Positions 20,765-32,688 of a stretch of DNA of 64,000 nucleotides are shown one piece after another. This DNA comes from Aeromonas encheleia (GTDB lineage Bacteria; Pseudomonadota; Gammaproteobacteria; Enterobacterales; Aeromonadaceae). The position numbers were made by a program, and so were the translations under genes. Position 1 is the stretch's first letter, and every line of letters begins with the position of its first letter. The notes under the pieces were generated by a model, which was given only the letters and a program-made list of their open reading frames with translations, did no database searches and was not told where the DNA came from. Where the stretch lies: contig NZ_LR134376.1 of NCBI RefSeq assembly GCF_900637545.1, forward strand, positions 67,501-131,500. The letters are read 5' to 3'.

Positions 20765-22030
20765 ATGGGGTACCGGCTGCTCTACAACCTGCTGATCCAT
20801 TTGGGCTTGCCGCTGGCGCTGCTGGCGCTCTACCGGCCGAAGAAGGGCAAGCCGGGCTTCGGGGCACGCTGGGCCGAACATCTGGGTCGCTCTCCCGCCA
20901 GCGGGCAGGAGGCGCCACTCTGGATCCACGCGGTCAGCGTGGGCGAGACCCTCGCCATCACCCCCTTCATCCGTGCCCTCAAGGCCGAGCGGCCGGATCT
21001 GCCCATTCTGCTCACCACCACCACCCGCACCGGTGCCGAACAGGCGGCCAGGCTCGGCGAGCTGGTGGTGCATCGCTACGCGCCCCTCGACTACCCCTGG
21101 GCGATCGCGGCCTTCCTCAAGCGCTTCCAGCCCCGCGCCCTCTGGGTGATGGAGACCGAGCTGTGGCCGAACTGGCTGGCCGCCTGCGAGGCACACCACC
21201 TGCCGGTGACCATCCTCAATGCTCGCCTCTCCGAGCGATCCTGCCAGCGTTATGCCCGTTTCCAGGGGGCGTTCGATGCCCTCAGCCGGCCGCTGACCCA
21301 CCTGCTCTGCCAGCATCAGGACGACGCGGATCGCTTCCATCGGCTTGGGCTGGGGCGCGAGCGGCTGGCGGTGACCGGCTCCATCAAGTTCGATATCCAG
21401 CTGGGGGACGAGCTGCTGGCCAAGGGCCACAGCCTGCGCCAGACCTTGGGGGAGGCGCGCCCGGTGTGGATCGCCGCCAGCACCCATCAGGGCGAGGACG
21501 AGCAGGTGCTGACCGCCTTCGAGCGGGTGCTGCGCACTCATCCCGAGGCGCTGCTGATCCTGGTGCCGCGCCATCCCGAGCGTTTCGATCGGGTGGCCGA
21601 GCTGTGCGCCCCCTATGGCTGCGTGCGGCGCACCAGCGCGGCATCGATCAGGGCCACCGATCAGGTCTACCTGGGGGACACCATGGGCGAGCTGCCGCTG
21701 ATGCTGGCGGCGGCCGATCTGGCCTTCGTCGGTGGCAGCCTGGTGCCCGTCGGCGGCCACAACCTGCTGGAGCCGGCGGCGCTCGGCAAGCCCTGCCTGA
21801 CCGGTCCTGCCTACTTCAATTTCAGCGACATCACCCGCCAGCTGGTGGCTCAGGGCGGTGCCGCCCTGGTGGCGGACGCCGCCGCCCTCGGCGACAAGGT
21901 GAGCGAGCTGCTCAGCGATGGCGGTGCCCGCCGCCAGATGGGCGAGCAGGCCCGCGCCGTGGTGCTGCGCAATCAGGGGGCGCTGGCGCGCACCCTGTCC
22001 CACTGCCTCGCCAGCCTGGAAAACGACTGA
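20765..22030 (+). CDS. waaA: 3-deoxy-D-manno-octulosonic acid (Kdo) transferase
   Basis: A 421-residue GT30 enzyme (E. coli 425) that attaches Kdo residues to lipid IVA. It has an N-terminal membrane-associated helix (YNLLIHLGLPLALLALY), WIHAVSVGETLAITPFIRAL with the conserved glutamate, and the C-terminal FVGGSLVPVGGHNLLEPAA donor motif. The start follows the waaF stop by one base, giving an operon with tight coupling. Confidence 0.97.
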   Translation: MGYRLLYNLLIHLGLPLALLALYRPKKGKPGFGARWAEHLGRSPASGQEAPLWIHAVSVGETLAITPFIRALKAERPDLPILLTTTTRTGAEQAARLGELVVHRYAPLDYPWAIAAFLKRFQPRALWVMETELWPNWLAACEAHHLPVTILNARLSERSCQRYARFQGAFDALSRPLTHLLCQHQDDADRFHRLGLGRERLAVTGSIKFDIQLGDELLAKGHSLRQTLGEARPVWIAASTHQGEDEQVLTAFERVLRTHPEALLILVPRHPERFDRVAELCAPYGCVRRTSAASIRATDQVYLGDTMGELPLMLAAADLAFVGGSLVPVGGHNLLEPAALGKPCLTGPAYFNFSDITRQLVAQGGAALVADAAALGDKVSELLSDGGARRQMGEQARAVVLRNQGALARTLSHCLASLEND

Positions 22031-22256
22031 CCCCCGGGGCCGGCAAGCCGTCGGCCCTTATCACCCGCCGCCGCGGTTCTCTCTTTCCCCCCTCACTGCG
22101 TGCTTCGCCTGCCGGTATCCTGGTGCCTGCCATTTCCTTGCCTCTGCTCCCGGGGCTGGTCAGTTGCACCATGGCTGCCCGGCCTCGCTTATTCGGGCCC
22201 AAGAGGGGTCTAACCTAGTAGTTGGGATCCTGATATCGAACCTGTGGAGGCGAGTC

Positions 22257-22775
22257 ATGAAAGTCCTGAGCATATTGTTGGTGGGCATCCTGTGCTTCAG
22301 CAGCAGCGGCCTGGCGCTGGCGGCAGGGGGCGGCGGCAGCAGTGGTGGAGGGAGCAGCGGGGACGGTGGATCAGGCTCGTCGTCGACCCAGCGGCAGTTG
22401 CAGCGGGTCGAGCAGCTGGTCGGGGCGCAGCAATGGCAGCAGGCCGAGGCGCTGTTGCGGGATCTGCGCCAGGACGCGGCCAACTCCGCCGACGTCTGGA
22501 ACTGGTCAGGCTACGTGGCCCGCAAGTCTGGCCGGTTGGCGCAGGCCTTTCCCTATTACGACAAGGCGCTGAGGCTAGATCCGGAGCACCGCGGCGCCCA
22601 CGAGTATCTGGGGGAGGCCTATCTGCAAAATGGTGAACCCCAGAAGGCGCAGGAGCAGCTGCGGATCTTGCAGGGCCTGTGCGGGCGATGCGAGGAGGCT
22701 GACGATCTGTCCGCCGCGCTGAGGGCGGCGCCCCAGCCGAAGAAGCCGAGCTCCTCCTTCCTGCTCGGCGGTTGA
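22257..22775 (+). CDS. secreted TPR-repeat protein (172 aa)
   Basis: An N-terminal signal peptide (LSILLVGILCFSSSGLALA, cleavage near residue 22) is followed by a striking Gly/Ser-rich linker (residues ~23-45). At least two tetratricopeptide-like repeats follow (WNWSGYVARKSGRLAQAFPY; AHEYLGEAYLQNGEPQKAQE). A Cys pair, CGRC, lies near residue 142. The ribosome site TGGAGGCG is good. The protein is exported and probably a periplasmic scaffold, with no enzyme motif. It lies downstream of waaA after a 226-base gap and ends before a palindromic terminator shared with yicC. Confidence 0.8.
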   Translation: MKVLSILLVGILCFSSSGLALAAGGGGSSGGGSSGDGGSGSSSTQRQLQRVEQLVGAQQWQQAEALLRDLRQDAANSADVWNWSGYVARKSGRLAQAFPYYDKALRLDPEHRGAHEYLGEAYLQNGEPQKAQEQLRILQGLCGRCEEADDLSAALRAAPQPKKPSSSFLLGG

Positions 22776-22802
22776 CTTGGTATCGCGAGCCACGACACCC
22801 AC

Positions 22803-22830
22803 AAAAAAGCCCTTGTTAACAAGGGCTTTT
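22803..22830. terminator. bidirectional terminator between the TPR gene and yicC
   Basis: AAAAGCCCTTG and CAAGGGCTTTT flank a 4-base loop. It is a symmetric palindrome serving both convergent genes. Confidence 0.88.
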
Positions 22831-22854
22831 CAATCAGTTCGGCAACCGAAGCGA

Positions 22855-23718
22855 TCACTCGATGTTCTGGATCTGCTCGCGCATCTGCTCGATGAGGACC
22901 TTCAGCTCGACCGCGGACTGGGTCACCTCGGCGTTGATGGACTTGGAGCCCAGCGTGTTCGACTCGCGGTTGAACTCCTGCATCATGAAGTCGAGGCGAC
23001 GGCCACAGGCGCCGCCCTTCTTCATGATCTTGATGGTCTCGCTGATGTGCATCTCCAGGCGATCCAGCTCCTCGGCCACGTCGATCTTCTGGGCCAGCAG
23101 CACGATTTCCTGCTCGATGCGGGCCGGATCCAGCTCGACCTTGGCCTCGGTCAGGCGGTCGGTGAGCTTCTGGCGCTGCCACTCAATGATCTGCGGCAGG
23201 TGTACCCGTACCTTCTTCACTTCCACCTGGATGCCGTCCAGACGCTGCTCGATCAGCGCCTTGAGGTTGGTCCCTTCGCTGGCGCGGGAGGCGAGGAAGT
23301 CTTCCATGGTCTGATCAAAGCCGCCGAGCAGCTCGGTGGCGACCGCGTCCATGTCCTGCTCGGCGGCAGCCATGACGCCGGGCCAGCGCAGCACGTCGAC
23401 CGGGTTGAGCTGGCCCTGACCGGCCTCTTTCATCACCCAGTTGGCGCTGTCGATGATCAGTTTGGCCAGCTCTTCATTGATGTGCAGCTGGCTGGCGGCA
23501 GCCTGGGCCGCCTCGAACCGCAGGTTGCACTCCACCTTGCCGCGCTGCAGCTTGGCACGGAAACGCTCACGCAGCACCGGCTCCAGGCTGCGCAGCTGCT
23601 CGGGCAGGCGGATGTAGGTTTCCAGATAGCGCTGGTTGACCGAACGAATTTCCCAAACGGCTGTGCCCCAGTCGCCCTTGAATTCCTTGCGGGCGTAGGC
23701 GGTCATGCTGTGAATCAT
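22855..23718 (-). CDS. yicC: YicC family endoribonuclease
   Basis: A 287-residue protein matching E. coli YicC in length. It starts MIHSMTAYARKEFKG with WEIRSVNQRYLE, and ends in the DUF1732 region (GGACGRRLDFMMQEFNRE, NTLGSK). The family is now known as Mn-dependent endoribonucleases implicated in small-RNA (RyhB) decay. It is divergent from rph, the conserved yicC-rph-pyrE neighbourhood. Confidence 0.94.
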   Translation of the reverse strand: MIHSMTAYARKEFKGDWGTAVWEIRSVNQRYLETYIRLPEQLRSLEPVLRERFRAKLQRGKVECNLRFEAAQAAASQLHINEELAKLIIDSANWVMKEAGQGQLNPVDVLRWPGVMAAAEQDMDAVATELLGGFDQTMEDFLASRASEGTNLKALIEQRLDGIQVEVKKVRVHLPQIIEWQRQKLTDRLTEAKVELDPARIEQEIVLLAQKIDVAEELDRLEMHISETIKIMKKGGACGRRLDFMMQEFNRESNTLGSKSINAEVTQSAVELKVLIEQMREQIQNIE

Positions 23719-23864
23719 TGATAGTTCCGGGCTTGATGAAGTGTGGGGCCAGTATACTCAGCCAGGCTTGCCCCGTCAGCCGACAGCGTGGTTTTAGCGG
23801 CTGATATTTGGGCTGGGATGGCTTATACTCCTGCGCCAATTCAGCCAGCCCAGAGGTCAGTCCC

Positions 23865-24581
23865 ATGTCCCGTCCCAGCGATCGCAGTGCCGCGCAAGTG
23901 CGCCCGGTTACCATCACCCGCCACTTCACCAAACATGCAGAAGGCTCGGTACTGGTGGAGTTCGGCAGCACCCGCGTACTCTGCACCGCCAGCGTCGACA
24001 CCAGCGTGCCGCGCTTCCTGAAGGGCAAGGGCCAGGGCTGGGTCACCGCCGAGTACGGCATGCTGCCGCGCTCCACCCATTCGCGCATGAACCGTGAAGC
24101 CGCCGCCGGCAAGCAGAGTGGTCGCACCCTGGAGATCTCCCGGCTGATCGCCCGCTCCCTGCGCGCCGCCGTGGACCTGACCGCCCTGGGCGAGCACTCC
24201 ATCACGGTGGACTGTGACGTGCTGCAGGCCGACGGTGGCACCCGCACCGCCGCCATCACAGGTGCCTGTGTGGCGCTGGTGGACGCGCTGAACTGGATGG
24301 TGGAGAAGGGTCTGCTCAAGCAGAGCCCGCTCAAGCACATGATCGCGGCTGTCTCCGTCGGCATCTTCCAAGGGGAAGCCATCTGCGATCTGGAGTACCT
24401 CGAGGACTCCGCCGCCGAGACCGACATGAACGTGGTGATGACCGAAGATGGCCGCATCATAGAGGTGCAGGGCACCGCCGAGGGCGAGCCCTTCACCCAC
24501 GAGGAGCTGCTGGCCATGCTGGCGCTCGCCAAGGGCGGCATCGACGACATCATAGCGCTGCAGAAGCAGTCGCTCTCCTGA
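23865..24581 (+). CDS. rph: ribonuclease PH
   Basis: A 238-residue phosphorolytic 3'-5' exoribonuclease that trims tRNA 3' ends (E. coli 238). It contains [17 protein letters not shown], the [14 protein letters not shown] segment and the phosphate-site region near [15 protein letters not shown]. It is full-length, unlike the frameshifted E. coli K-12 gene. The stop lies six bases before a strong terminator that precedes pyrE, so rph acts as the translated leader of pyrE attenuation. Confidence 0.96.
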   Translation: MSRPSDRSAAQVRPVTITRHFTKHAEGSVLVEFGSTRVLCTASVDTSVPRFLKGKGQGWVTAEYGMLPRSTHSRMNREAAAGKQSGRTLEISRLIARSLRAAVDLTALGEHSITVDCDVLQADGGTRTAAITGACVALVDALNWMVEKGLLKQSPLKHMIAAVSVGIFQGEAICDLEYLEDSAAETDMNVVMTEDGRIIEVQGTAEGEPFTHEELLAMLALAKGGIDDIIALQKQSLS

Positions 24582-24586
24582 TTTTG

Positions 24587-24612
24587 AAAACGCGGCATTG
24601 GCCGCGTTTTTT
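24587..24612 (+). terminator. rph-pyrE intercistronic attenuator
   Basis: AAAACGCGGC and GCCGCGTTTT with loop ATTG are followed by further T residues, six bases after the rph stop. In E. coli the same arrangement makes pyrE expression depend on UTP through rph translation coupled to transcription. The geometry here supports the same control, by inference. Confidence 0.85.
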
Positions 24613-24668
24613 ATGCCTATGACTTTTACCCCCACAATGTGCAAAGACGACACCCGCAAGGAGCCAGA

Positions 24669-25322
24669 ATGAAAGCCTACCAGCGTCAATTTATCGAGTT
24701 CGCCCTGGAGAAGCAGGTTCTCAAATTCGGTGAGTTCACCCTGAAATCCGGCCGCAAGAGCCCCTACTTCTTCAACGCCGGCCTGTTCAACAGCGGTCGC
24801 GATCTGGCCCGCCTCGGTCGCTTCTACGCCGCCGCCCTGATGGATGCCGGGATCGAGTTCGACGTGCTGTTTGGCCCGGCCTACAAGGGGATCCCCATCG
24901 CCTCCGCCACCGCGGTGCAGCTGGTGGAGCAGCACGATGTGGACGTGCCCTGGTGCTTCAACCGCAAGGAGGCCAAGGATCACGGCGAGGGCGGCAACCT
25001 GGTGGGCAGCCCGCTCAAGGGGCGCATCATGCTGGTGGATGACGTCATCACCGCCGGCACAGCCATCCGCGAGTCCATGGATCTGATCCAGGCCAACGGT
25101 GCCTCCCTGGCCGGCGTGCTGATCGCGCTGGATCGCCAGGAGAAGGGCAAGGGCGAGCTCTCCGCCATTCAAGAAGTGGAGCGCGACTACGGCGCCCACA
25201 TCATCGCCATCATCCAGATGGGGGATCTGATCAAGTATCTGGAAGAGAAGCAGGCAGAGCAGCCCGCGCTGGCCGAGCAGCTGGCGGCCATGAAGGCCTA
25301 CCGTGCCCAGTACGGCATCTGA
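24669..25322 (+). CDS. pyrE: orotate phosphoribosyltransferase
   Basis: A 217-residue enzyme (E. coli 213) that joins orotate to PRPP in pyrimidine synthesis. The PRPP-binding loop [16 protein letters not shown] is at residues ~119-134 and [16 protein letters not shown] is near the N terminus. The start ATG at 24669 is preceded by AAGGAGC, an ideal ribosome site. It is placed behind the attenuator following rph and has its own terminator downstream. Confidence 0.97.
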   Translation: MKAYQRQFIEFALEKQVLKFGEFTLKSGRKSPYFFNAGLFNSGRDLARLGRFYAAALMDAGIEFDVLFGPAYKGIPIASATAVQLVEQHDVDVPWCFNRKEAKDHGEGGNLVGSPLKGRIMLVDDVITAGTAIRESMDLIQANGASLAGVLIALDRQEKGKGELSAIQEVERDYGAHIIAIIQMGDLIKYLEEKQAEQPALAEQLAAMKAYRAQYGI

Positions 25323-25346
25323 TCGCCGTCTCCGGAGTGTTAAATG

Positions 25347-25370
25347 CGGCGCCTTTTGGCGCCGTTTTTT
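25347..25370 (+). terminator. pyrE terminator
   Basis: The stem CGGCGCC/GGCGCCG with loop TTTT is followed by six T residues. Confidence 0.92.
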
Positions 25371-25397
25371 ATGCGAGCAAAAAGTGAGTGCGGTCGC

Positions 25398-25428
25398 TTG
25401 AGCTTACCCTTACTGTAAAGGTTAAGGT
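25398..25428 (+). promoter_or_regulatory. CueR-type promoter of copA
   Basis: TTGAGC (25398-25403) and TAAGGT (25423-25428) are separated by 19 bases, the overlong spacer typical of MerR-family promoters. The spacer contains ACCCTTACTGTAAAGGT, an imperfect dyad closely resembling the E. coli copA CueR operator. Together with cueR as the last gene of the operon this predicts copper-induced transcription and autoregulation. Confidence 0.8.
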
Positions 25429-25455
25429 TTGCTGGTCTATCCGAGGAGGATTGTC

Positions 25456-27855
<2,400 letters not shown>

Positions 27856-27865
27856 GGAGGCACAG

Positions 27866-28255
27866 ATGAACATCAGCAAGGTTGCCAAGGCCACCGGCCT
27901 GACCGCCAAGACCATCCGCTACTACGAGAGCATCGGCCTGATCGCGGCGCCCGTGCGCAGCGATAACGGCTACCGCAGCTATAACGATGGGGCGCTGCGG
28001 GAGCTGCGCTTCGTCAAGCGGGCGCGGGAGACGGGCTTCAATCTGGAGGAGTGCCAGGAGTTGCTGGCACTCTACCGGGACGAGCACAGGACCAGCGCCC
28101 AGGTGAAGAAGCTGGCGCAGGAGAAGATCGTCGACTTGCGGGCCCGCATCCAGGGTCTGCAGGCCATGCTGGCCTCCCTCGAGGAGGTGGTGGGCTGCTG
28201 TCACGGTGACGAGAGCCCTGAGTGCCCCATCCTCGACGAGCTGGATCGTGGCTGA
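27866..28255 (+). CDS. cueR: copper-responsive MerR-family regulator CueR
   Basis: A 129-residue MerR protein with an N-terminal helix-turn-helix (ISKVAKATGLTAKTIRYYES), a long dimerisation helix, and the C-terminal metal loop CCHGDESPECP. Cys112 and Cys120 are at the positions of the Cu(I) ligands of E. coli CueR. AAGGAGG precedes the start. Its location directly after copA, rather than elsewhere as in E. coli, makes the circuit self-contained. Confidence 0.96.
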   Translation: MNISKVAKATGLTAKTIRYYESIGLIAAPVRSDNGYRSYNDGALRELRFVKRARETGFNLEECQELLALYRDEHRTSAQVKKLAQEKIVDLRARIQGLQAMLASLEEVVGCCHGDESPECPILDELDRG

Positions 28256-28437
28256 TCTGGCCGGGGTTGCCGGGTCGGCCCGCGCTCGTGGCGGGCCCGG
28301 CGGTCTCCCGGCCTGAGCCGGTGCCGATCGGATGCTTACCGCGCGCTGGCTGAGCGGCAGCATAATAGCGGGCAATTGATTGTTGGCCTGGAAGGGGGAG
28401 TGCTAAACTGCCCGGCTCTTGTACAGGGAGTATCCAG

Positions 28438-29592
28438 TTGACCCAGAGTGTCACACGCCAGGTGCGGCAAGCCATCATGGCCCAACTCTATGCCCACGCC
28501 TCGTTCAGCCTGCCTTGTCTGGCGCTGTTGGCGCTCGGCTGGAGCCTGTTGTTTCACGACTATCTGCCGGCCGGGGAGGCGCTGGGTTGGCTGGGGCTGA
28601 TCTGCCTGCTGCTGCTGGCACGCTGGTGGCACCTGCGCTGGCGCCGGCCAAGGCTGGCGCAGATCCCATTGCCGGTGCTGGAGCGGGAGCTGTTCATCGG
28701 GGTCACCATCACCTCCATCCTCTGGGCGCTCGGGGTGCTGCTCTACATGGATCGGCTGCCCGACACCTATCGCGCCGCCATGATGATGCTCGCCAGCCTG
28801 ATCCTCACCGGCAGCGCCATCATGCTGTTCGGCTGTCGCCGTGCGCTCTACGGCGCCGTGCTGCCGCTTGGCCTCGCCATGCTGTTCGAGCTGGGGGGTG
28901 GCAACGAGCAGGAACGCCTCGTCTCCTGCCTGCTGGCGGGTTACCTGTTCGTGTTTCTGCCGACCCTGTTGCGCCGCCTGCGGCGGGATCAGGTGGCCTC
29001 CCTCTATCACCGCTTCGCCAACGCGGATCTGGTGGCCGAGCTCAAGACGGTGTCCGAGCACCTCAGGCTCACCTCCCGGCTGGACGGGCTGACCGGCATC
29101 GCCAACAGAGCCCACCTCGACGACACGCTGGCACGCGCCTGGCGTCGCTGCCAGCGGGCCAGGGCGCCCCTCTCCCTAGTGCTGGTGGACGTGGATTACT
29201 TCAAGCAGTTCAACGATCTCTACGGCCATCAGCTGGGGGACGACTGCCTGCAACAGGTGGCCTGCCTGCTGGCCGAGGTGCTGCGACGGGAGGACGATCT
29301 GGCCGCCCGCTACGGCGGGGAGGAGTTTGCCCTGCTGCTGCCCTGCACCGGCCTGCAGGGGGCCATCCAGATCGCCGAGCAGGTGCGCAGGGCCCTGCGT
29401 TCCCTGGGCATCCCGCACCAGAAATCCCTGGTCTCCGGCCGGGTCAGTTGCAGCTTCGGGGTGGCCACCCTGGTGCCGGATCCCAGCCTCTCGACCGCCG
29501 AGCTGATCCAAAAAGCGGATGCGGCGCTCTATCAGGCCAAGCATAATGGGCGGGATCGTATCGAAGTAGCCTTGATGGGTAAGGTTGCCTGA
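28438..29592 (+). CDS. membrane diguanylate cyclase (GGDEF)
   Basis: A 384-residue protein. Four to six hydrophobic segments occupy residues ~20-190 and are followed by a GGDEF domain. The catalytic motif is intact ([12 protein letters not shown], ~residues 286-297), and an RxxD inhibitory site (REDD) lies five residues before it, so product inhibition is expected. It should make cyclic-di-GMP from two GTP. The start is a TTG with GGGAG seven bases upstream; the next ATG (28474) has no ribosome site. The membrane input domain is not a named sensor that I recognise. Confidence 0.9.
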   Translation: MTQSVTRQVRQAIMAQLYAHASFSLPCLALLALGWSLLFHDYLPAGEALGWLGLICLLLLARWWHLRWRRPRLAQIPLPVLERELFIGVTITSILWALGVLLYMDRLPDTYRAAMMMLASLILTGSAIMLFGCRRALYGAVLPLGLAMLFELGGGNEQERLVSCLLAGYLFVFLPTLLRRLRRDQVASLYHRFANADLVAELKTVSEHLRLTSRLDGLTGIANRAHLDDTLARAWRRCQRARAPLSLVLVDVDYFKQFNDLYGHQLGDDCLQQVACLLAEVLRREDDLAARYGGEEFALLLPCTGLQGAIQIAEQVRRALRSLGIPHQKSLVSGRVSCSFGVATLVPDPSLSTAELIQKADAALYQAKHNGRDRIEVALMGKVA

Positions 29593-29623
29593 GTTTCACA
29601 TGACAGATTTAAAGAGGTCGTCT

Positions 29624-29887
29624 ATGCAATGTCATCGTATCGAAGAGCTGCTGGAGCTGCTGCAGCCCGCCTGGATCAAGGAACAGGATCTCAGCCTGGT
29701 GCAGTTCGTCAGCAAACTGGCGGCAGAGGCCGGTTATGACGGCGCCCTGGCCGAGCTGACCGACGACATGCTGATCTACCACCTCAAGATGCGGGAGTCC
29801 GACAAGCAGGCGATGATCCCGGGCCTGGCCAAGGATCATGTCCCCGACTTCAAGGAAGCCCTGCTCAAGGCGCGCGGCATCAAGTAA
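29624..29887 (+). CDS. yihD: YihD family protein (DUF1040)
   Basis: An 87-residue protein aligning along its whole length with E. coli YihD ([46 protein letters not shown]). The start at 29624 follows AAAGAGG. Its function is unknown. In enterics yihD lies directly upstream of srkA-dsbA; here ccoG sits between them. A strong terminator separates it from ccoG. Confidence 0.92.
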   Translation: MQCHRIEELLELLQPAWIKEQDLSLVQFVSKLAAEAGYDGALAELTDDMLIYHLKMRESDKQAMIPGLAKDHVPDFKEALLKARGIK

Positions 29888-29931
29888 AGCTTGCTCCTGC
29901 GGTAGGCTTTGAGGTTTTCAAAAGAATCTCT

Positions 29932-29969
29932 AAAAAGAGCCCATAGTCAACCGACTATGGGCTCTTTTT
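29932..29969. terminator. terminator after yihD
   Basis: A perfect 17-bp stem (arms 29932-29948 and 29953-29969, loop AACC) has AAAAA and TTTTT at its ends. Confidence 0.93.
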
Positions 29970-30083
29970 GTTAGCCGAAATTGCGACAACACTCGAACTA
30001 TAGATACATTTAACCCACACAATTAGCAGGCTGTTTAAGATATAATCGGCTTCATAACAATATGAGTGGAGCTATGTGTTGAA

Positions 30084-31532
30084 ATGGCCGACCAGGACAA
30101 GATCAATATCAAGGATGTCACCGGCGATGTCACCGGGACCTTCAATCCCAACACGTTCAAAGCCGGCGATGACAGGTTCAACCCCGGTAACAGCATCTAT
30201 GTGAGATCCCAGACCGGCTACTGGCAGCGGGTGCGCAAGGCCATGGGCTGGTTCTTCGTCGCCCTCTTCGTCACCCTGCCCCTGCTGCGCTACGACGGCC
30301 GCCAGGCGGTGCTGTTCGATCTCGAGCACCAGCAGTTCCACATCTTCGGCGCCACCATCTGGCCGCAGGATCTGACCCTGCTGGCCTGGGTCTTCATGAT
30401 CGCCGCCTTCGCACTCTTCTTCGTGACCACCTTCCTCGGCCGGGTCTGGTGTGGCTACCTCTGCCCGCAGACGGTGTGGACCTTCATGTTCATCTGGTTC
30501 GAGGAGAAGCTGGAAGGCTCCGCCAACAAGCGCCGCAAGCTGGACGCGGCCCCCTGGAGCGGCGAGAAGCTGGCTCGCAAGGGCACCAAGCATCTGGCCT
30601 GGCTCCTGCTGTCGCTCGGCACCGGCCTCACCTTCGTCGCCTACTTCCAGGATGTGTTCCAGCTGGTACCGGAATTCTTCACCCTGCAGGCGAGCGGCTG
30701 GGTCATCTTCTGGGTGCTGTTCTTCGCCGCCTGCACCTACGGCAACGCCGGCTGGATGCGCGCCATCATGTGCATCCACATGTGCCCCTATGCCCGCTTC
30801 CAGTCCGCCATGTTCGACAAGGACACCTACATCGTCGGCTACGACAGCAAGCGCGGCGAGACCCGCGGCGCCCGCAGCCGCAAGGCCGATCCCAAGGCGC
30901 TGGGGCTGGGGGACTGCATCGACTGCGATCTCTGCGTGCAGGTCTGCCCGACCGGCATCGACATCCGCGACGGCCTGCAGTACGAGTGCATCAACTGCGG
31001 CGCCTGCGTCGATGCCTGCGATCAGACCATGGATCGGATGGGCTATGCGCCCGGCCTCATCAGCTACACCACCGAGCACAAGCTGGCCCACAACGTCACT
31101 CAGGTGGCGCGGCCCAAGTTGCTCGGCTATGGCCTGGTGATGGTCATCATGCTGGGGGTGTTCGTTTACAACGCCATGTCCATCATGCCGATGGGGCTCG
31201 ACATACTGCGGGATCGCAACCAGCTGTTCCGCGAGAACAGCGAGGGGCTGATTGAGAACACCTATACCCTCAAGATCCTCAACAAGACCCTGCAGCCCCA
31301 GACCTATCAGCTGGATGTAGAAGGGCTGCCGGAGCACCAGTGGTTCGGCCCGCGCGAGGTGACTCTCAAACCAGGGGAAATCTTCACCCTGCCGGTGAGT
31401 GTGGCGGTGGACCCCTTCAACCTGAAACGGCCGACCCTGGACATCCAGTTCGTGCTGAAGCGGGAAGGGGCGGCAGAGGGCGACAGCAAGGGCACCCTGC
31501 GCCAGGCCAGCAAGTTTATCAGCCGGCTGTGA
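30084..31532 (+). CDS. ccoG: cytochrome c oxidase accessory protein CcoG (FixG/RdxA)
   Basis: A 482-residue polyferredoxin with about five membrane helices. It has the WCGYLCPQTVWTFMF motif and a two-cluster ferredoxin domain with Cys-rich motifs (CIDCDLCVQVCP, CINCGACVDACD, ~residues 280-315). An Ig-like C-terminal FixG domain follows. CcoG reduces copper for CuB insertion into cbb3 oxidase. No ccoNOPQ or ccoIS genes are in the window, so this is an orphan copy. The start is slightly uncertain: ATG 30084 fits the family, with GGAG 12 bases upstream, and a GTG at 30066 is in frame. Confidence 0.93.
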   Translation: MADQDKINIKDVTGDVTGTFNPNTFKAGDDRFNPGNSIYVRSQTGYWQRVRKAMGWFFVALFVTLPLLRYDGRQAVLFDLEHQQFHIFGATIWPQDLTLLAWVFMIAAFALFFVTTFLGRVWCGYLCPQTVWTFMFIWFEEKLEGSANKRRKLDAAPWSGEKLARKGTKHLAWLLLSLGTGLTFVAYFQDVFQLVPEFFTLQASGWVIFWVLFFAACTYGNAGWMRAIMCIHMCPYARFQSAMFDKDTYIVGYDSKRGETRGARSRKADPKALGLGDCIDCDLCVQVCPTGIDIRDGLQYECINCGACVDACDQTMDRMGYAPGLISYTTEHKLAHNVTQVARPKLLGYGLVMVIMLGVFVYNAMSIMPMGLDILRDRNQLFRENSEGLIENTYTLKILNKTLQPQTYQLDVEGLPEHQWFGPREVTLKPGEIFTLPVSVAVDPFNLKRPTLDIQFVLKREGAAEGDSKGTLRQASKFISRL

Positions 31533-31686
31533 CGGCCTTGGCCATGAGCGGAGTGGATCCGCCATGGCGGCCGTTCTCTGCCCAGGTGCAACCCGGCCGG
31601 CTTATCGACCGGTGCCGAGGGCGGTATTCATCCGCCATCTCGGATAGAATGGGGCGCAACAGCGCCCCTTTCTCATGGTGGATGAC

Positions 31687-32664
31687 ATGCGTTTCAACTA
31701 TTCCGACCTCAATCCCGATCTCATCATGGATGCGATCGATCTCAGCGGCCTGCGCATCGATTCCGGCCTCATCGAGCTCAACAGCTATGAGAACCGGGTC
31801 TACCAGTTCCAGGATGAGGATCGCCGCCGCTTCGTGGTAAAGTTCTATCGTCCCGGCCGCTGGAGCCGGGCCCAGATCCTGGAGGAGCACGGCTTCTCCG
31901 CCCGCCTCAACGAGGCGGAGATCCCGGTGGCGGCGCCGCTCGCCTTCGCCGGTGAGACTCTGCTGGAGCATCAGGGCTACCCCTTCGCCATCTGGCAGAG
32001 CGTGGGGGGCCGTCAGTTCGAGGTGGACAACCTGGAGCAGCTGGAGTGGGTGGGGCGCTATCTCGGCCGCATCCACCGCATCGGCGCCAGCCGCCCCTTC
32101 CATCACCGCGTCCGGCTGGACGTGGAGAGCATGCTGCACGAGCCGCGCCAGCTGCTGGCGGCCGGTGAGTGGGTGCCGAGCGGGCTGGCCAAGCAGTTCT
32201 TCGGGGTGCTCGACGAGCTGATCCGGCATGTCTGCGACGCCATGACCCTGGACGTGGCCCAGATCTCCCTGCACGGGGATTGCCACCCCGGCAACATACT
32301 GTGGCGCGATGGCCCCATGTTCGTCGATCTCGATGACTGCCGCACCGGCCCCGCCATCCAGGATCTGTGGATGCTGCTGTCCGGGGATCGCAACGAGCAG
32401 CTGATCCAGCTCGATACCCTGCTGGCCGGCTACGAGGAGTTCATGGAGTTCGACCCGCGGGAGCTGGCGCTGATCGAGCCACTGCGGGCCATGCGCATCG
32501 TTCACTACATGGCCTGGCTGGCCCGGCGCTGGGAAGATCCAGCGTTTCCGCGCCACTTCCCCTGGTTTGGCACCGATCACTACTGGCACCAGCAGATCGC
32601 GACCCTGCATGACCAGCTCGCCGCCCTGCAGGCCCCGCCGCTGTCACTGACGCCGGGGTGGTGA
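31687..32664 (+). CDS. srkA: stress response kinase A (SrkA/YihE/RdoA)
   Basis: A 325-residue Ser/Thr kinase-like protein of the aminoglycoside-phosphotransferase fold (E. coli 328). It contains LNSYENRVYQFQDEDRRRFV with the nucleotide lysine in VVKFYRP. The catalytic loop is LHGDCHPGNILW with Asp, and FVDLDDC is the metal site. It counters Cpx-related stress and programmed cell death in E. coli. The srkA-dsbA pairing is conserved. A second copy of its last ~25 codons follows at 32689-32763. Confidence 0.94.
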   Translation: MRFNYSDLNPDLIMDAIDLSGLRIDSGLIELNSYENRVYQFQDEDRRRFVVKFYRPGRWSRAQILEEHGFSARLNEAEIPVAAPLAFAGETLLEHQGYPFAIWQSVGGRQFEVDNLEQLEWVGRYLGRIHRIGASRPFHHRVRLDVESMLHEPRQLLAAGEWVPSGLAKQFFGVLDELIRHVCDAMTLDVAQISLHGDCHPGNILWRDGPMFVDLDDCRTGPAIQDLWMLLSGDRNEQLIQLDTLLAGYEEFMEFDPRELALIEPLRAMRIVHYMAWLARRWEDPAFPRHFPWFGTDHYWHQQIATLHDQLAALQAPPLSLTPGW

Positions 32665-32688
32665 TGCCAGGGATGGGGATGCTGTTTG

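Noticed and set aside
22031-22256. Possible gene in the waaA-TPR gap
   Set aside because: Frames crossing it are Arg/Pro/Gly-rich shadows without a ribosome site.
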